Assembly (NCBI RefSeq): GCF_023283985.1 | Contig: NZ_JAKIKU010000005.1 | Coordinates: 304,166-368,165, forward strand | Source: Shewanella electrodiphila | Lineage (GTDB): Bacteria; Pseudomonadota; Gammaproteobacteria; Enterobacterales; Shewanellaceae | Length of the DNA: 64,000 nucleotides | Reading direction: 5' to 3' | Part shown: positions 47,754 through 55,664 of the stretch, in pieces | Layout of the letters: every line of letters starts with the position of its first letter | How positions within the stretch are numbered: the first letter of the stretch is position 1 | Notes under the pieces: generated by a model | Told to the model about the DNA's origin: nothing | What the model saw: only the letters and a program-made list of their open reading frames with translations | Database searches by the model: none | Position numbers and translations under genes: made by a program

Positions 47754-48944
47754 ATGACAGCCAAAATCAAAGGTATTAGCCTGTTTAACGATGCGTTTTC
47801 CGACAAGCGTTCAACATCGAGTTTGGGACAGATGGACGATCAAAATGACCCGGTAAATATGATTTTAGGCTTAAAGGCACTAAGAAAAGCGGCGCATGAT
47901 AGTGCTACTTTTCAGTCTGGCGCAACCCCCGGGCGTATTGTTATTCCTTCAGAAGTCGCCATTAGACAAACTCGTCAAATTCCATTTGAGATTGACCCTC
48001 CTGAGCACAGTGGTTTTCGTGAATTACTTAACCCCTGGTTCAAACGTCCATTAGCTGCCGTTTATCAAGTCAAGTTACAGCAAATAATAGATCAAACAAT
48101 TGCACATGCTTTAGAAAAAGATTCAGTTGATATTGTGGCTGAATTCGCCTTACCGCTTCAATCTAAAGCATTGTCCTTATTGTTAAATACTTCAATAAAT
48201 AAAGCGCAAACCTGGATTGATTGGGGAACACATGTATTTAGAAGTGAATCCAGTAACTTAGATGCAGATAAAGCCAATGTTTTATATAACTACATAGATG
48301 CTGAAATTGATAAAACAATGGCTAAGGCAAGACCCGATGATTCCGCCACAGAAGACCTCTATTCGGTACTGCTTAATGCGGAAGTTGATGGTAAAAAACT
48401 GACTAAGGAACAAGTCAAAGGTGTGATGATTTTAACCTTTGCTGGTGGTCGAGATACGGTGATTAATGCCATTACCAACACCATTGCTTACTTTAGTGAA
48501 AACATCAATGACTTACAGCGAATTGCTAACGAGCCAGACATTGTTAACCGAGCGGTTGAAGAGTTATTACGTTATTTTTCTCCTTTAACCCAAATGGGTC
48601 GTGTAGCAACTGAAGATACTACTGTTTGTGAACATGCCATTAAAGCCGATAGCCGAGTTTCATTGTGCTGGGCATCTGCAAATCGTGATGAAAAAGTATT
48701 CAGTCACCCTAACTCAGTCGACTTTGACCGCAAAGTGAACCCTCATGTTAGTTTTGGCTTTAGTCACCACAATTGTTTAGGGGCGACTCATGCAAGGCAA
48801 ATTTTAAGGCAGCTGGTGCTGACACTGGCAAATAAGGTGGCTGACATTAAAGTTGTTAGCGCTGATGAAGACATTGAACAGTTAGGCGAGTTTTCACGCA
48901 AAGTGGGCTTTAACCACCTAGTGGTCAGTCTGTCAGCTAAATAA
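47754..48944 (+). CDS. Cytochrome P450, candidate 6-O-methyl-D-galactose demethylase
   Basis: A 396-residue soluble bacterial P450. The I-helix motif is FAGGRDTVINAI, the K-helix ExxR is EELLRYF, and the heme-binding loop is FGFSHHNCLGATHAR with C341 as the thiolate ligand. EIDPPEHSGFRELLNPWF is the usual early PPxH..R region. Marine agar/porphyran degraders carry P450s of this kind with a ferredoxin and reductase that remove the methyl group of 6-O-methyl-D-galactose, releasing galactose and formaldehyde. The two redox partners directly downstream and the locus context support that assignment; substrate is inferred. Confidence 0.85.
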   Translation: MTAKIKGISLFNDAFSDKRSTSSLGQMDDQNDPVNMILGLKALRKAAHDSATFQSGATPGRIVIPSEVAIRQTRQIPFEIDPPEHSGFRELLNPWFKRPLAAVYQVKLQQIIDQTIAHALEKDSVDIVAEFALPLQSKALSLLLNTSINKAQTWIDWGTHVFRSESSNLDADKANVLYNYIDAEIDKTMAKARPDDSATEDLYSVLLNAEVDGKKLTKEQVKGVMILTFAGGRDTVINAITNTIAYFSENINDLQRIANEPDIVNRAVEELLRYFSPLTQMGRVATEDTTVCEHAIKADSRVSLCWASANRDEKVFSHPNSVDFDRKVNPHVSFGFSHHNCLGATHARQILRQLVLTLANKVADIKVVSADEDIEQLGEFSRKVGFNHLVVSLSAK

Positions 48945-49190
48945 CTAACCTATGCTGTGGATAAGAGATTAGCTAACAGACTAATTTATTCAAGATTGAA
49001 TTTAAATTACATTTCTAGAGAGATATTTTTGCTTAGAACAAGGCAAATTTTTGCGTCAATAGCGAGTCTATTGCTAACAAGTTTAACGCCGTTATCAGTA
49101 AAAGTAGCCTCTAGAAAGCAAGTTGTTATGCGCAGCTCAGGTTAACTAATAACGCAATAAAACTAAAACCAACAATAAAGGAATTACACA

Positions 49191-49499
49191 ATGGCTAAAG
49201 TCATCTTTGTTACTCAAAACAACGGCTCGGTGGAAGTGGAAGGCGACAGCGGCTCTTTAATGGAGTTAGCGGTGGCAAATGGTGTTGCAGGTATTGATGG
49301 TGACTGTGGCGGAGTGTGTTCATGTGCTACCTGCCATATTTATGTAGACCCAGCCGACTTTGTCACAATTGGGTCTGCTGAAGAAGTGGAAGCTGATATG
49401 TTGGAATTAGATGACCAGGTGACTGAATACAGTCGTTTGTGTTGCCAAATTGAAGTATCTGAACAAATTGATGGAATGACTTTTGTTGTCGCTAACTAA
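49191..49499 (+). CDS. [2Fe-2S] ferredoxin, electron donor for the P450
   Basis: A 102-residue putidaredoxin/adrenodoxin-type ferredoxin. Cluster cysteines are in GDCGGVCSCATCHIYV (C-x5-C-x2-C) and RLCCQIEV. The order P450, ferredoxin, reductase matches class I P450 systems. The 245 bases separating it from the P450 hold no supported gene. AAAGGAAT lies before the ATG. Confidence 0.93.
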   Translation: MAKVIFVTQNNGSVEVEGDSGSLMELAVANGVAGIDGDCGGVCSCATCHIYVDPADFVTIGSAEEVEADMLELDDQVTEYSRLCCQIEVSEQIDGMTFVVAN

Positions 49500-49520
49500 T
49501 ATCAATTAAAGGGTTAAACC

Positions 49521-50849
49521 ATGCAATTTCCAGCTGAAGAATTTCATTCTAACAATGGGGCAGTAGTGATTATTGGTGCCAGTCATGCAGGGGTTAATTT
49601 TGCATTTCATCTGCGCCAACAAGGGTGGGCTGGCTGCATAACTTTAATAGAACGTGATCCCGAGTTACCGTATCACAGGCCACCGTTATCTAAAAAAACG
49701 TTGCAATCAGCAGAGTTGAAGTCGACACCTTTGAAGGCTGAAAAAGCCTACAGCGATAACAATATTGATTTAAAACTTGGTTATGAGGTGACTACAGTAA
49801 ATCAATCAGCCAAGCAGATTACTCTCAATGATGGTCAATGCCTTCACTATAACAAATTAATATTAGCGACTGGGTGTCGAGCCTTTATCCCGCCTGTTTT
49901 AGGGTTGGAAGTGATTGATCCCCTTAATAATCGCTCAATCTTTACTATGCGCACTTATGCTGATACGACAGCCATTAAGGCCGCACTGAATAACAGCAGC
50001 GATAAGCAGGTGGTTATTATTGGCGGTGGTTATATTGGCCTTGAAAGCGCCGCATCCTTGATTGCAATGGGTGCCAAAGTGACTGTGATTGAAAAACAGC
50101 CGAAGATATTATCTCGAGTGACGTCAGCCGTGATGTCAGACTTTTTAACTGAATTACATCTCAGTAAAGGTGTTGAATTACTGACAGATAAAGACGTTAT
50201 TGAAGTTAAGCAACTCAGTCACCAATATCCTCACCAACCCCCTCACCAATACCAACATAAGCAAGTTGTGGTGTGCAGTGACGGCAGTGAATATTGTGCC
50301 GATTTTATTATTGTTGGTGTCGGCGTTAGGCTAAATACCCAATTAGCGCTTGAGGCAGGTGTTGACGTTGAGCAGGGCATTAAAGTGAATGAGGCTTGCC
50401 AAACATCTAATGAAGACATTTTTGCCATTGGTGATTGCACCCAGCAATTTAGCTCACTTTATCAAAGATGGATTCGGCTTGAGTCAGTTCAAAATGCCGT
50501 TGATCAAGCCAAGATTGCCGCGCAGTTTTTAACGGGGAAATTACCCCAAGGTGAGCCTGTTCAGCAAACCGTCCCTTGGTTCTGGTCAGATCAATATAAC
50601 TGTAAATTACAAATTGTAGGCTTGTCTGAAGGCTATGATGAACTCCTTGTGAAGCAAGAATCAGCCCAGCAGTTTTCGGTTTGGTATTTTAAAGCGGATA
50701 AGCTGCTTTGTGTTGAGGCAGTTAATTATGCCAAAGCTTATGTGTTAGGTACGCAGGCGATAAAGCAAAATCTATTAGTTGATAAGGCGGCATTGCAAAG
50801 TCGGGATGCACTATCCAAAGAAACCCTGTTTTTAGCTGTCTCTAACTAA
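49521..50849 (+). CDS. Ferredoxin reductase (FAD/NAD-dependent) of the P450 system
   Basis: A 442-residue putidaredoxin-reductase-like flavoprotein. The FAD motif is VVIIGASHAGVNFAFHLR, the NAD motif is VVIIGGGYIGLESAASL, and the C-terminal FAD contact is DIFAIGDC. RDPELPYHRPPLSK is diagnostic of the family. At about residues 233-248 there is an unusual His/Gln/Pro-rich insertion (SHQYPHQPPHQYQHK) encoded by a small internal repeat. It begins 22 bases after the ferredoxin and completes the electron chain NAD(P)H to P450. Confidence 0.9.
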   Translation: MQFPAEEFHSNNGAVVIIGASHAGVNFAFHLRQQGWAGCITLIERDPELPYHRPPLSKKTLQSAELKSTPLKAEKAYSDNNIDLKLGYEVTTVNQSAKQITLNDGQCLHYNKLILATGCRAFIPPVLGLEVIDPLNNRSIFTMRTYADTTAIKAALNNSSDKQVVIIGGGYIGLESAASLIAMGAKVTVIEKQPKILSRVTSAVMSDFLTELHLSKGVELLTDKDVIEVKQLSHQYPHQPPHQYQHKQVVVCSDGSEYCADFIIVGVGVRLNTQLALEAGVDVEQGIKVNEACQTSNEDIFAIGDCTQQFSSLYQRWIRLESVQNAVDQAKIAAQFLTGKLPQGEPVQQTVPWFWSDQYNCKLQIVGLSEGYDELLVKQESAQQFSVWYFKADKLLCVEAVNYAKAYVLGTQAIKQNLLVDKAALQSRDALSKETLFLAVSN

Positions 50850-50885
50850 CATATACTCTGCTGAATTAGTCGATACTGCAATCGA

Positions 50886-51737
50886 TTAGCTGGTTAATTG
50901 TTTGCGGTATTGATGTGGGGTGATATTAAAATGCTGTTTGAATTGCTTGATGAAATACGACGAGCTTGAAAAGCCTAATTCATAAGAAATATCTGTTACT
51001 GATGTGGTCGTTTGGCTTAACAAACGGGCCGCATTATACAGTTTATGACGGATCATATAGTCGGAATAGGGCACTCTAAAGTGATTTTTAAACACTCTAG
51101 AAAAATAAGACGGCGATAGGTGACATTGTTTGGCTGCGTCTTCTAATGACAAATTTACACCCGTGGGTTGAGTTAATTTAGCCATTAATGGAGCGAGTTT
51201 TTGGTAACTGTTCGACACATTTAACGGAGTTTGCTTGCTAGTTAAGCTACTTTTTCCATATTCGCACACTATGGTCACAAGACTATTGAACAACTGTTTG
51301 CAGGTATGACTTTGGGGATTTTCATTAAATTCAGTCAATAACCAGCCTAGTAATTGATGGATTTTCTGTTGTACTTCTGTGGGAAATCGCAAATGCAAAC
51401 CGGTTTTTAGTATCTCAGTACATTGACTTATCGATGGGGCATTGAGGCATTCAGGCATAAATTGGACTATATACCAAGATTTAGGGCGAGGATTTAGTTC
51501 GAAGTTATGGCTTTCCATTGACGGAGTAAATACCGCTTCATAGTCTGAAAGCTTACTCTCACCTTGATGATAAAAATAGCTACCGTCAATGTGTTCAAAA
51601 AATATAAATTCGTGAACCTGATGAAAGTGCAAAAAGCATGAGTAGCTATCGTGTTGCAGATAACTGACATAATGAATTTCAAAGTCATAACCGTCTTTTA
51701 TGGAATAAGGTTCGCAGTAAATAGTGGTTTTTTTCAT
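50886..51737 (-). CDS. AraC-family transcription regulator
   Basis: A 283-residue regulator. The N-terminal half is a cupin-like sensing domain (FHQVHEFIFFEHIDGSYFYHQGES). The C-terminal 100 residues carry two helix-turn-helix units: LSLEDAAKQCHLSPSYFSRVFKNHF and VTDISYELGFSSSSYFIKQFKQHF, ending PHQYRKQ. An operator palindrome lies 13 bases upstream of the start codon, so this regulator is itself probably controlled by the GntR protein. Its targets may be the P450 operon or the 52-54 kb genes; not determinable by reading. Confidence 0.88.
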   Translation of the reverse strand: MKKTTIYCEPYSIKDGYDFEIHYVSYLQHDSYSCFLHFHQVHEFIFFEHIDGSYFYHQGESKLSDYEAVFTPSMESHNFELNPRPKSWYIVQFMPECLNAPSISQCTEILKTGLHLRFPTEVQQKIHQLLGWLLTEFNENPQSHTCKQLFNSLVTIVCEYGKSSLTSKQTPLNVSNSYQKLAPLMAKLTQPTGVNLSLEDAAKQCHLSPSYFSRVFKNHFRVPYSDYMIRHKLYNAARLLSQTTTSVTDISYELGFSSSSYFIKQFKQHFNITPHQYRKQLTS

Positions 51738-51749
51738 AGTATTATGCTT

Positions 51750-51761
51750 ATTGTTAACAAT
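51750..51761. promoter_or_regulatory. Operator palindrome ATTGTTAACAAT upstream of the AraC gene
   Basis: A perfect copy only 13 bases from the start codon at 51737, so it lies in the leader or core promoter. Nothing else was seen in the 51762-52035 gap. Confidence 0.65.
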
Positions 51762-52035
51762 TATGAGTTTACATGTACAAGGCTATAGCTGCAATTAAAG
51801 ATGGAAAAAAGGACTTTGTGACAGTGTTACAGCGAATAAGCCAGCGCTGGTGGGTAAAGTAAAAACGGTCAGCTATTTTTAGACGTATTGTGTTAAATAA
51901 AGCATGACATGAAAGTTCGTCATTAGCTTTCTAGGTGAGCACAATAGAGGTTATAGGCAGCTAAATATTAAAAAGTCGGGTATCTTTGTTGCTAACTTAG
52001 AAGCCAATAACCAAATCGGTTGTATGTAGAGTAAA

Positions 52036-53127
52036 TTACACTTTGATCAATTTTATTGGATAGCTTTGAGAGGCATTCCATTGGCCTACATACAAGTTGT
52101 CATCCTGATCGACACAAATGCAATGCACATGATTAAACACATCTTCTGTGCTTTGCATAGGTTGTAATTGGCCATTAATATATTCGGGCTGTGTTGCACC
52201 CAAATTAGCAATTAAAGTATTATTTTTATCAAAAATGCTAATAAAGCCAGTATTGTCGGCATTATGTTCGTTTATATGGGACCAGCAAACAGGAGCGTAA
52301 AATAAACCCTCTTTGAATACTGGCCCGCCAATGTAGGCACCATTCGCATTTATTTTATCTATATACTTTCCATTAAGTGAAAACACTTTTAAGCATTGTT
52401 CAAACCGTGAGCTGACCATTAGGCATGGCTTTTGTTCATCGCGTAAGTCAATTTCGATGCCGTGGGTATTATGCAGGTTGTAATTGGGGTCGGTATTATC
52501 ATGCCCTCCCCAATGATTGAGGTAACGACCTTGTTTGTCGTAATGCAATAAATAGTCACTGCCATAACCGTCAGTTATGTAAAGGTCCCCATTAGGTGCG
52601 ATGGCAATGTCAGTAGGGCGAAATGGCTGCTCTGGTGTATAAACTCCGTAAGTTTGCGGATGGCCAATAGTATAAACTAGCTTGCCGTCTAAGGTCATTT
52701 TGGCCACAAAACCACTTTGGGGTATCACCTTATTAAATGGACTATCCTCTTTATCTATACTGTGGCCATCCCAATGTCGATTTACAATCCATCCACAATC
52801 AACAACATAAAGAAACTCTTGCTCGCCTTCTTGTACTATTTTTAAGGCGTGCCCACCAGGAAAACTGCTACCAAATGCATCAAGTAATTTACCTTGCTGA
52901 CTATATACCAAGATATTATTGCTGGTGTTGTCAGTAATCATGAAAATACGCCCTTCAGCATCCATAGCAAATCCATGACAGTTTTCAATTGGGTACTTTT
53001 CAGGGTTAAGTTTTCCCCAATGTGCATCCACCTTGTATGTAAACTTACCGTGGCCAATAATTTTTCCGTGAGGGTCTTGCCCATTTAAGGGCAGGGCATG
53101 TTGAGTATGAGTCTGTTTAGCTGGCAT
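52036..53127 (-). CDS. NHL-type six-bladed beta-propeller protein
   Basis: A 363-residue protein without signal peptide. Repeated blade motifs are visible: GFAMDAEGRIFMITDNTSNNILVYSQQGKLL (in part), PTDIAIAPNGDLYITDGYGSDYLLHYDKQGRYL (in part), GIEIDLRDEQKP and ...CVDQDDNLYVGQWN. This is the NHL/SMP-30-like propeller fold found in gluconolactonases and peptidyl-amidoglycolate lyase-like proteins. A lactonase or lyase function is possible but no catalytic residues can be assigned. It lies 87 bases downstream of the PhyH-like gene on the same strand, probably one operon. Confidence 0.7.
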   Translation of the reverse strand: MPAKQTHTQHALPLNGQDPHGKIIGHGKFTYKVDAHWGKLNPEKYPIENCHGFAMDAEGRIFMITDNTSNNILVYSQQGKLLDAFGSSFPGGHALKIVQEGEQEFLYVVDCGWIVNRHWDGHSIDKEDSPFNKVIPQSGFVAKMTLDGKLVYTIGHPQTYGVYTPEQPFRPTDIAIAPNGDLYITDGYGSDYLLHYDKQGRYLNHWGGHDNTDPNYNLHNTHGIEIDLRDEQKPCLMVSSRFEQCLKVFSLNGKYIDKINANGAYIGGPVFKEGLFYAPVCWSHINEHNADNTGFISIFDKNNTLIANLGATQPEYINGQLQPMQSTEDVFNHVHCICVDQDDNLYVGQWNASQSYPIKLIKV

Positions 53128-53214
53128 GATTTTCTCTTATGATAAAACCGCTCAAATGATGCTTTAAACGGTTTGGGTTAATTTACCTGAAAGGCTAAAA
53201 ATGGACTAACTGGT

Positions 53215-53970
53215 TTACCAATTCAAAATGGCATCGTCTTCTACTCGGTTTAATGGATAGTAGACTGCTTCATTTTCAATAAACGGTTGATTACTGATGG
53301 CGTTGTACGCGCTAATCATGCTCCAGCGAGGTTCAGCTGAACGGTTTTGGTTTGATTTATGTAATAAATTACAGTGGAAAAATAATACATCCCCAGGTTC
53401 AAGTTCCACATTAACCAGCGGATGATATTTCATTGCTTCTTCAACAAACTCCATTGCCGCGCCTTTTTGATCGCCTGTTTTGTTATGATCTAAACGACCT
53501 AAATGATGAGAACCTTGTAAGACTTGTAAACAGCCGTTTTCTGGTGTGGCTTTATTTATGGCAATCATGCAACTAATGGCTTTTGGGTAAAGCATAAAGT
53601 TATCACGGTGCCAGTAGCCAAAATCTTGATGCCATTCCCAAGCTCCCCCAACAAAAGGCTCTTTCATCATGATTTTAGTGCTGGTGTGATAAACCTCTTC
53701 ACCAATTAGCGTTTCGCACACATCAACCAAACGTCTGCCTCGGGAAAACATACTGTAAAAATCATCACCAGTTTCTTGCCATAGGCAGACTTTACTCACT
53801 GTTCCTTGTGAATCTTTTTTCTCCCAAGCTCGGGTATAAAGGGATTCATCATTAAATGCTGCTTGCTGCAGTAGAGAGACTTCATCATCATTGTAATAAC
53901 GCTTTAATATGACAAACCCTTGTTGTTCAAACTCAGTAATTTGATCTTTTGTTAGTGATGAGTGAGTCAT
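53215..53970 (-). CDS. Phytanoyl-CoA dioxygenase (PhyH)-family Fe(II)/2-oxoglutarate oxygenase
   Basis: 251 residues from the ATG at 53970, which has an AAGGAAAGG ribosome site; longer starts at 54006 and 54015 overlap the operator. The metal triad is visible as HQDFGYWH (HxD) and a later histidine in LFFHCNLLHKSNQNRS, with the Arg 2-oxoglutarate contact in the same segment. PhyH enzymes hydroxylate or demethylate small molecules. The substrate is unknown; an alkyl or methyl group from algal material is a possibility. The operator upstream links it to the agar regulon. Confidence 0.8.
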   Translation of the reverse strand: MTHSSLTKDQITEFEQQGFVILKRYYNDDEVSLLQQAAFNDESLYTRAWEKKDSQGTVSKVCLWQETGDDFYSMFSRGRRLVDVCETLIGEEVYHTSTKIMMKEPFVGGAWEWHQDFGYWHRDNFMLYPKAISCMIAINKATPENGCLQVLQGSHHLGRLDHNKTGDQKGAAMEFVEEAMKYHPLVNVELEPGDVLFFHCNLLHKSNQNRSAEPRWSMISAYNAISNQPFIENEAVYYPLNRVEDDAILNW

Positions 53971-54004
53971 TACGCCTTTCCTTATGTGTAAATGTTGTTT
54001 GTTC

Positions 54005-54016
54005 ATTGTTGACAAT
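54005..54016. promoter_or_regulatory. Operator-like palindrome upstream of the PhyH gene
   Basis: ATTGTTGACAAT, one base from the consensus, 35 bases before the ATG at 53970. Confidence 0.5.
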
Positions 54017-54132
54017 AATCACTTCTTGTAACAATAATTTCAACTAAAATTTATATAAAAATATAGAATTTATATATGAATGTGCTGTTGTGAACTAAAG
54101 CTATGTTTTATCAAGATGTTTAATCAGGCTGA

Positions 54133-54165
54133 ATTCTTATATTAATTTTTAATTTATATAAGAAT
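54133..54165. promoter_or_regulatory. Candidate IclR operator: perfect inverted repeat
   Basis: ATTCTTATAT (54133-54142) and ATATAAGAAT (54156-54165) form a perfect 10-bp inverted repeat with a 13-bp spacer, 22 bases before the IclR start codon. Related AATTTATATA sequences occur at 54050 and 54068 toward the PhyH gene. Confidence 0.5.
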
Positions 54166-54186
54166 ATTTGAATATAAGGAGCCGTA

Positions 54187-54957
54187 GTGAAAAACAAAAA
54201 TAGCAAAAGATATGCTGTCCCTGCGTTAGATAAAGGGCTGGATATACTCGAATTTTTGGTCGGTAATGCTGTACCTTGCAGCCAAAGTGAGATTGCGGCG
54301 GGGGTTGGTCGTGGACCGAATGAAATTTATAGAGTGCTCGTTGGATTAGAGAAGCGTGGTTATGTTCAGCGCCACCCCACAACAGGACGATATGAATTAA
54401 CGTTAAAGTTGTATCACCTTTCTAGAAACATTTCGCCCATTGATCGTGTTCGACAATCGGCATTGCCGTATATGGAAGATCTAGCCGTGAGTAGTGGTCA
54501 GTCGTGTTATTTAAGCATGCTGTATCAAAGCCAAGCGATGGTAATTGTTTATGCTAGAAGCACTGGTGCCATTCATTTGAGTATTGCTGAAGGTGCAATG
54601 TTTCGCCTTAGCCAATCAACAGCGGGAAAATTACTATTAGCCAATAGTAATGCAGAAGTACAGACGATGTTAATGGAGCATGATCCGACATTTTGTCAGT
54701 TGGGGCCGTCTAATCGAAGTCATTTAACCACAGACTTAGAGGCTATTCGACAATCTGGATTTATTGTGCAGCCAAATAGTTTATTGACTGGGGTAAAAGA
54801 TTATTCAGCACTCATAGGCCAACCGAATGCAAAAGTGATTGCTGCTTTGAGTGTGTCAACTTTTAAGGTGCAAGACAAAGGGGGTAATGGCAATCAAGAC
54901 CTGCTTGAATCACTTTTTAAAACAGCCAGTCAAATTACCAAGTTAATTTCGGAATAA
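54187..54957 (+). CDS. IclR-family transcription regulator
   Basis: 256 residues from a GTG start with AAGGAG before it. The N-terminal winged helix reads GLDILEFLVGNAVPCSQSEIAAGVGRGPNEIYRVLVGLEKRGYV, followed by TTGRYELTLKL. The C-terminal IclR effector domain includes ...LSQSTAGKLLLAN and LAVSSGQSCYLSML. It is divergent from the PhyH-like gene and upstream of the GMC dehydrogenase genes, one or both of which it may control. It does not carry the TTGTTAAC operator. Confidence 0.88.
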   Translation: MKNKNSKRYAVPALDKGLDILEFLVGNAVPCSQSEIAAGVGRGPNEIYRVLVGLEKRGYVQRHPTTGRYELTLKLYHLSRNISPIDRVRQSALPYMEDLAVSSGQSCYLSMLYQSQAMVIVYARSTGAIHLSIAEGAMFRLSQSTAGKLLLANSNAEVQTMLMEHDPTFCQLGPSNRSHLTTDLEAIRQSGFIVQPNSLLTGVKDYSALIGQPNAKVIAALSVSTFKVQDKGGNGNQDLLESLFKTASQITKLISE

Positions 54958-55101
54958 AACACAGCGGTAGTATTGTAGACAATGAACAATATTGTCGTTA
55001 TGGTATTATCATATTATTATTTCACTAAGTTATAAGAGTTGCTGTTAGATAGTTGATAATGCTTTCTAAATTCTTATCTGTATTTCATGGATGTTACTGG
55101 T

Positions 55102-55635
55102 ATGAATAGACGTCAATTTTTAGTTAACCTTTCCGTTGTTTTAGGTTGTAGTGTTACCTCAATTAATAGCATGGTGATCGCCGCTACATCTGCGTTTGAC
55201 AGTGAAACAATGAAGACAGGTTTTACTGAAAAACAATTGGAATGTATTAAGTTAATAAGCGATATCATTATTCCTCATACGGATACACCCAGCGCCAGCG
55301 AAGCCGATGCGCACTTGTATGTTGACTATTACGTTCATCATTTTATGACCCCTGATGAAAGAATTAAGTTTGTTGGCCAGTTTGATAATTTACTTAATGC
55401 TAATCCAAGCTTCTTAGATCTGTCAGCCAGCCAACAAGTTAACTCAATAGAGATACTTGATGGTGATATGTACCAAGGTTCTGAGCAAACTACATTCTAT
55501 CGCAAGCTTAAACAACTGATTGTGATTGGTTATTACACTTCAAAAATCGGTGCTACCCAAGCTCTAAAATTTGACCCCATCCCAGGGCCATATCAGGAGC
55601 TTAAACTCTCCGAGGTTGGCCGGGTTTGGTTTTAA
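55102..55635 (+). CDS. Gluconate 2-dehydrogenase subunit 3-like protein
   Basis: About 177 residues from the ATG at 55102 (an ATG at 55087 is the alternative). The N-terminus NRRQFLVNLSVVLGCSVTSIN is a twin-arginine signal. The remainder fits the small subunit of GMC-type membrane dehydrogenases: ISDIIIPHTDTPSASEADAHLYVDYYV and a C-terminal FYRKLKQLIVIGYYTSKIGATQ...YDPIPGP-like end (here FDPIPGPYQE). It escorts the GMC subunit that starts 29 bases downstream through the Tat pathway. Confidence 0.85.
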   Translation: MNRRQFLVNLSVVLGCSVTSINSMVIAATSAFDSETMKTGFTEKQLECIKLISDIIIPHTDTPSASEADAHLYVDYYVHHFMTPDERIKFVGQFDNLLNANPSFLDLSASQQVNSIEILDGDMYQGSEQTTFYRKLKQLIVIGYYTSKIGATQALKFDPIPGPYQELKLSEVGRVWF

Positions 55636-55664
55636 CAGTTTAAGCTTAATTTAAAGGAATAAGC

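Noticed and set aside
48957..49145. 62-residue frame between the P450 and ferredoxin genes
   Set aside because: No ribosome site, no recognisable family, and atypical composition; it looks like chance.
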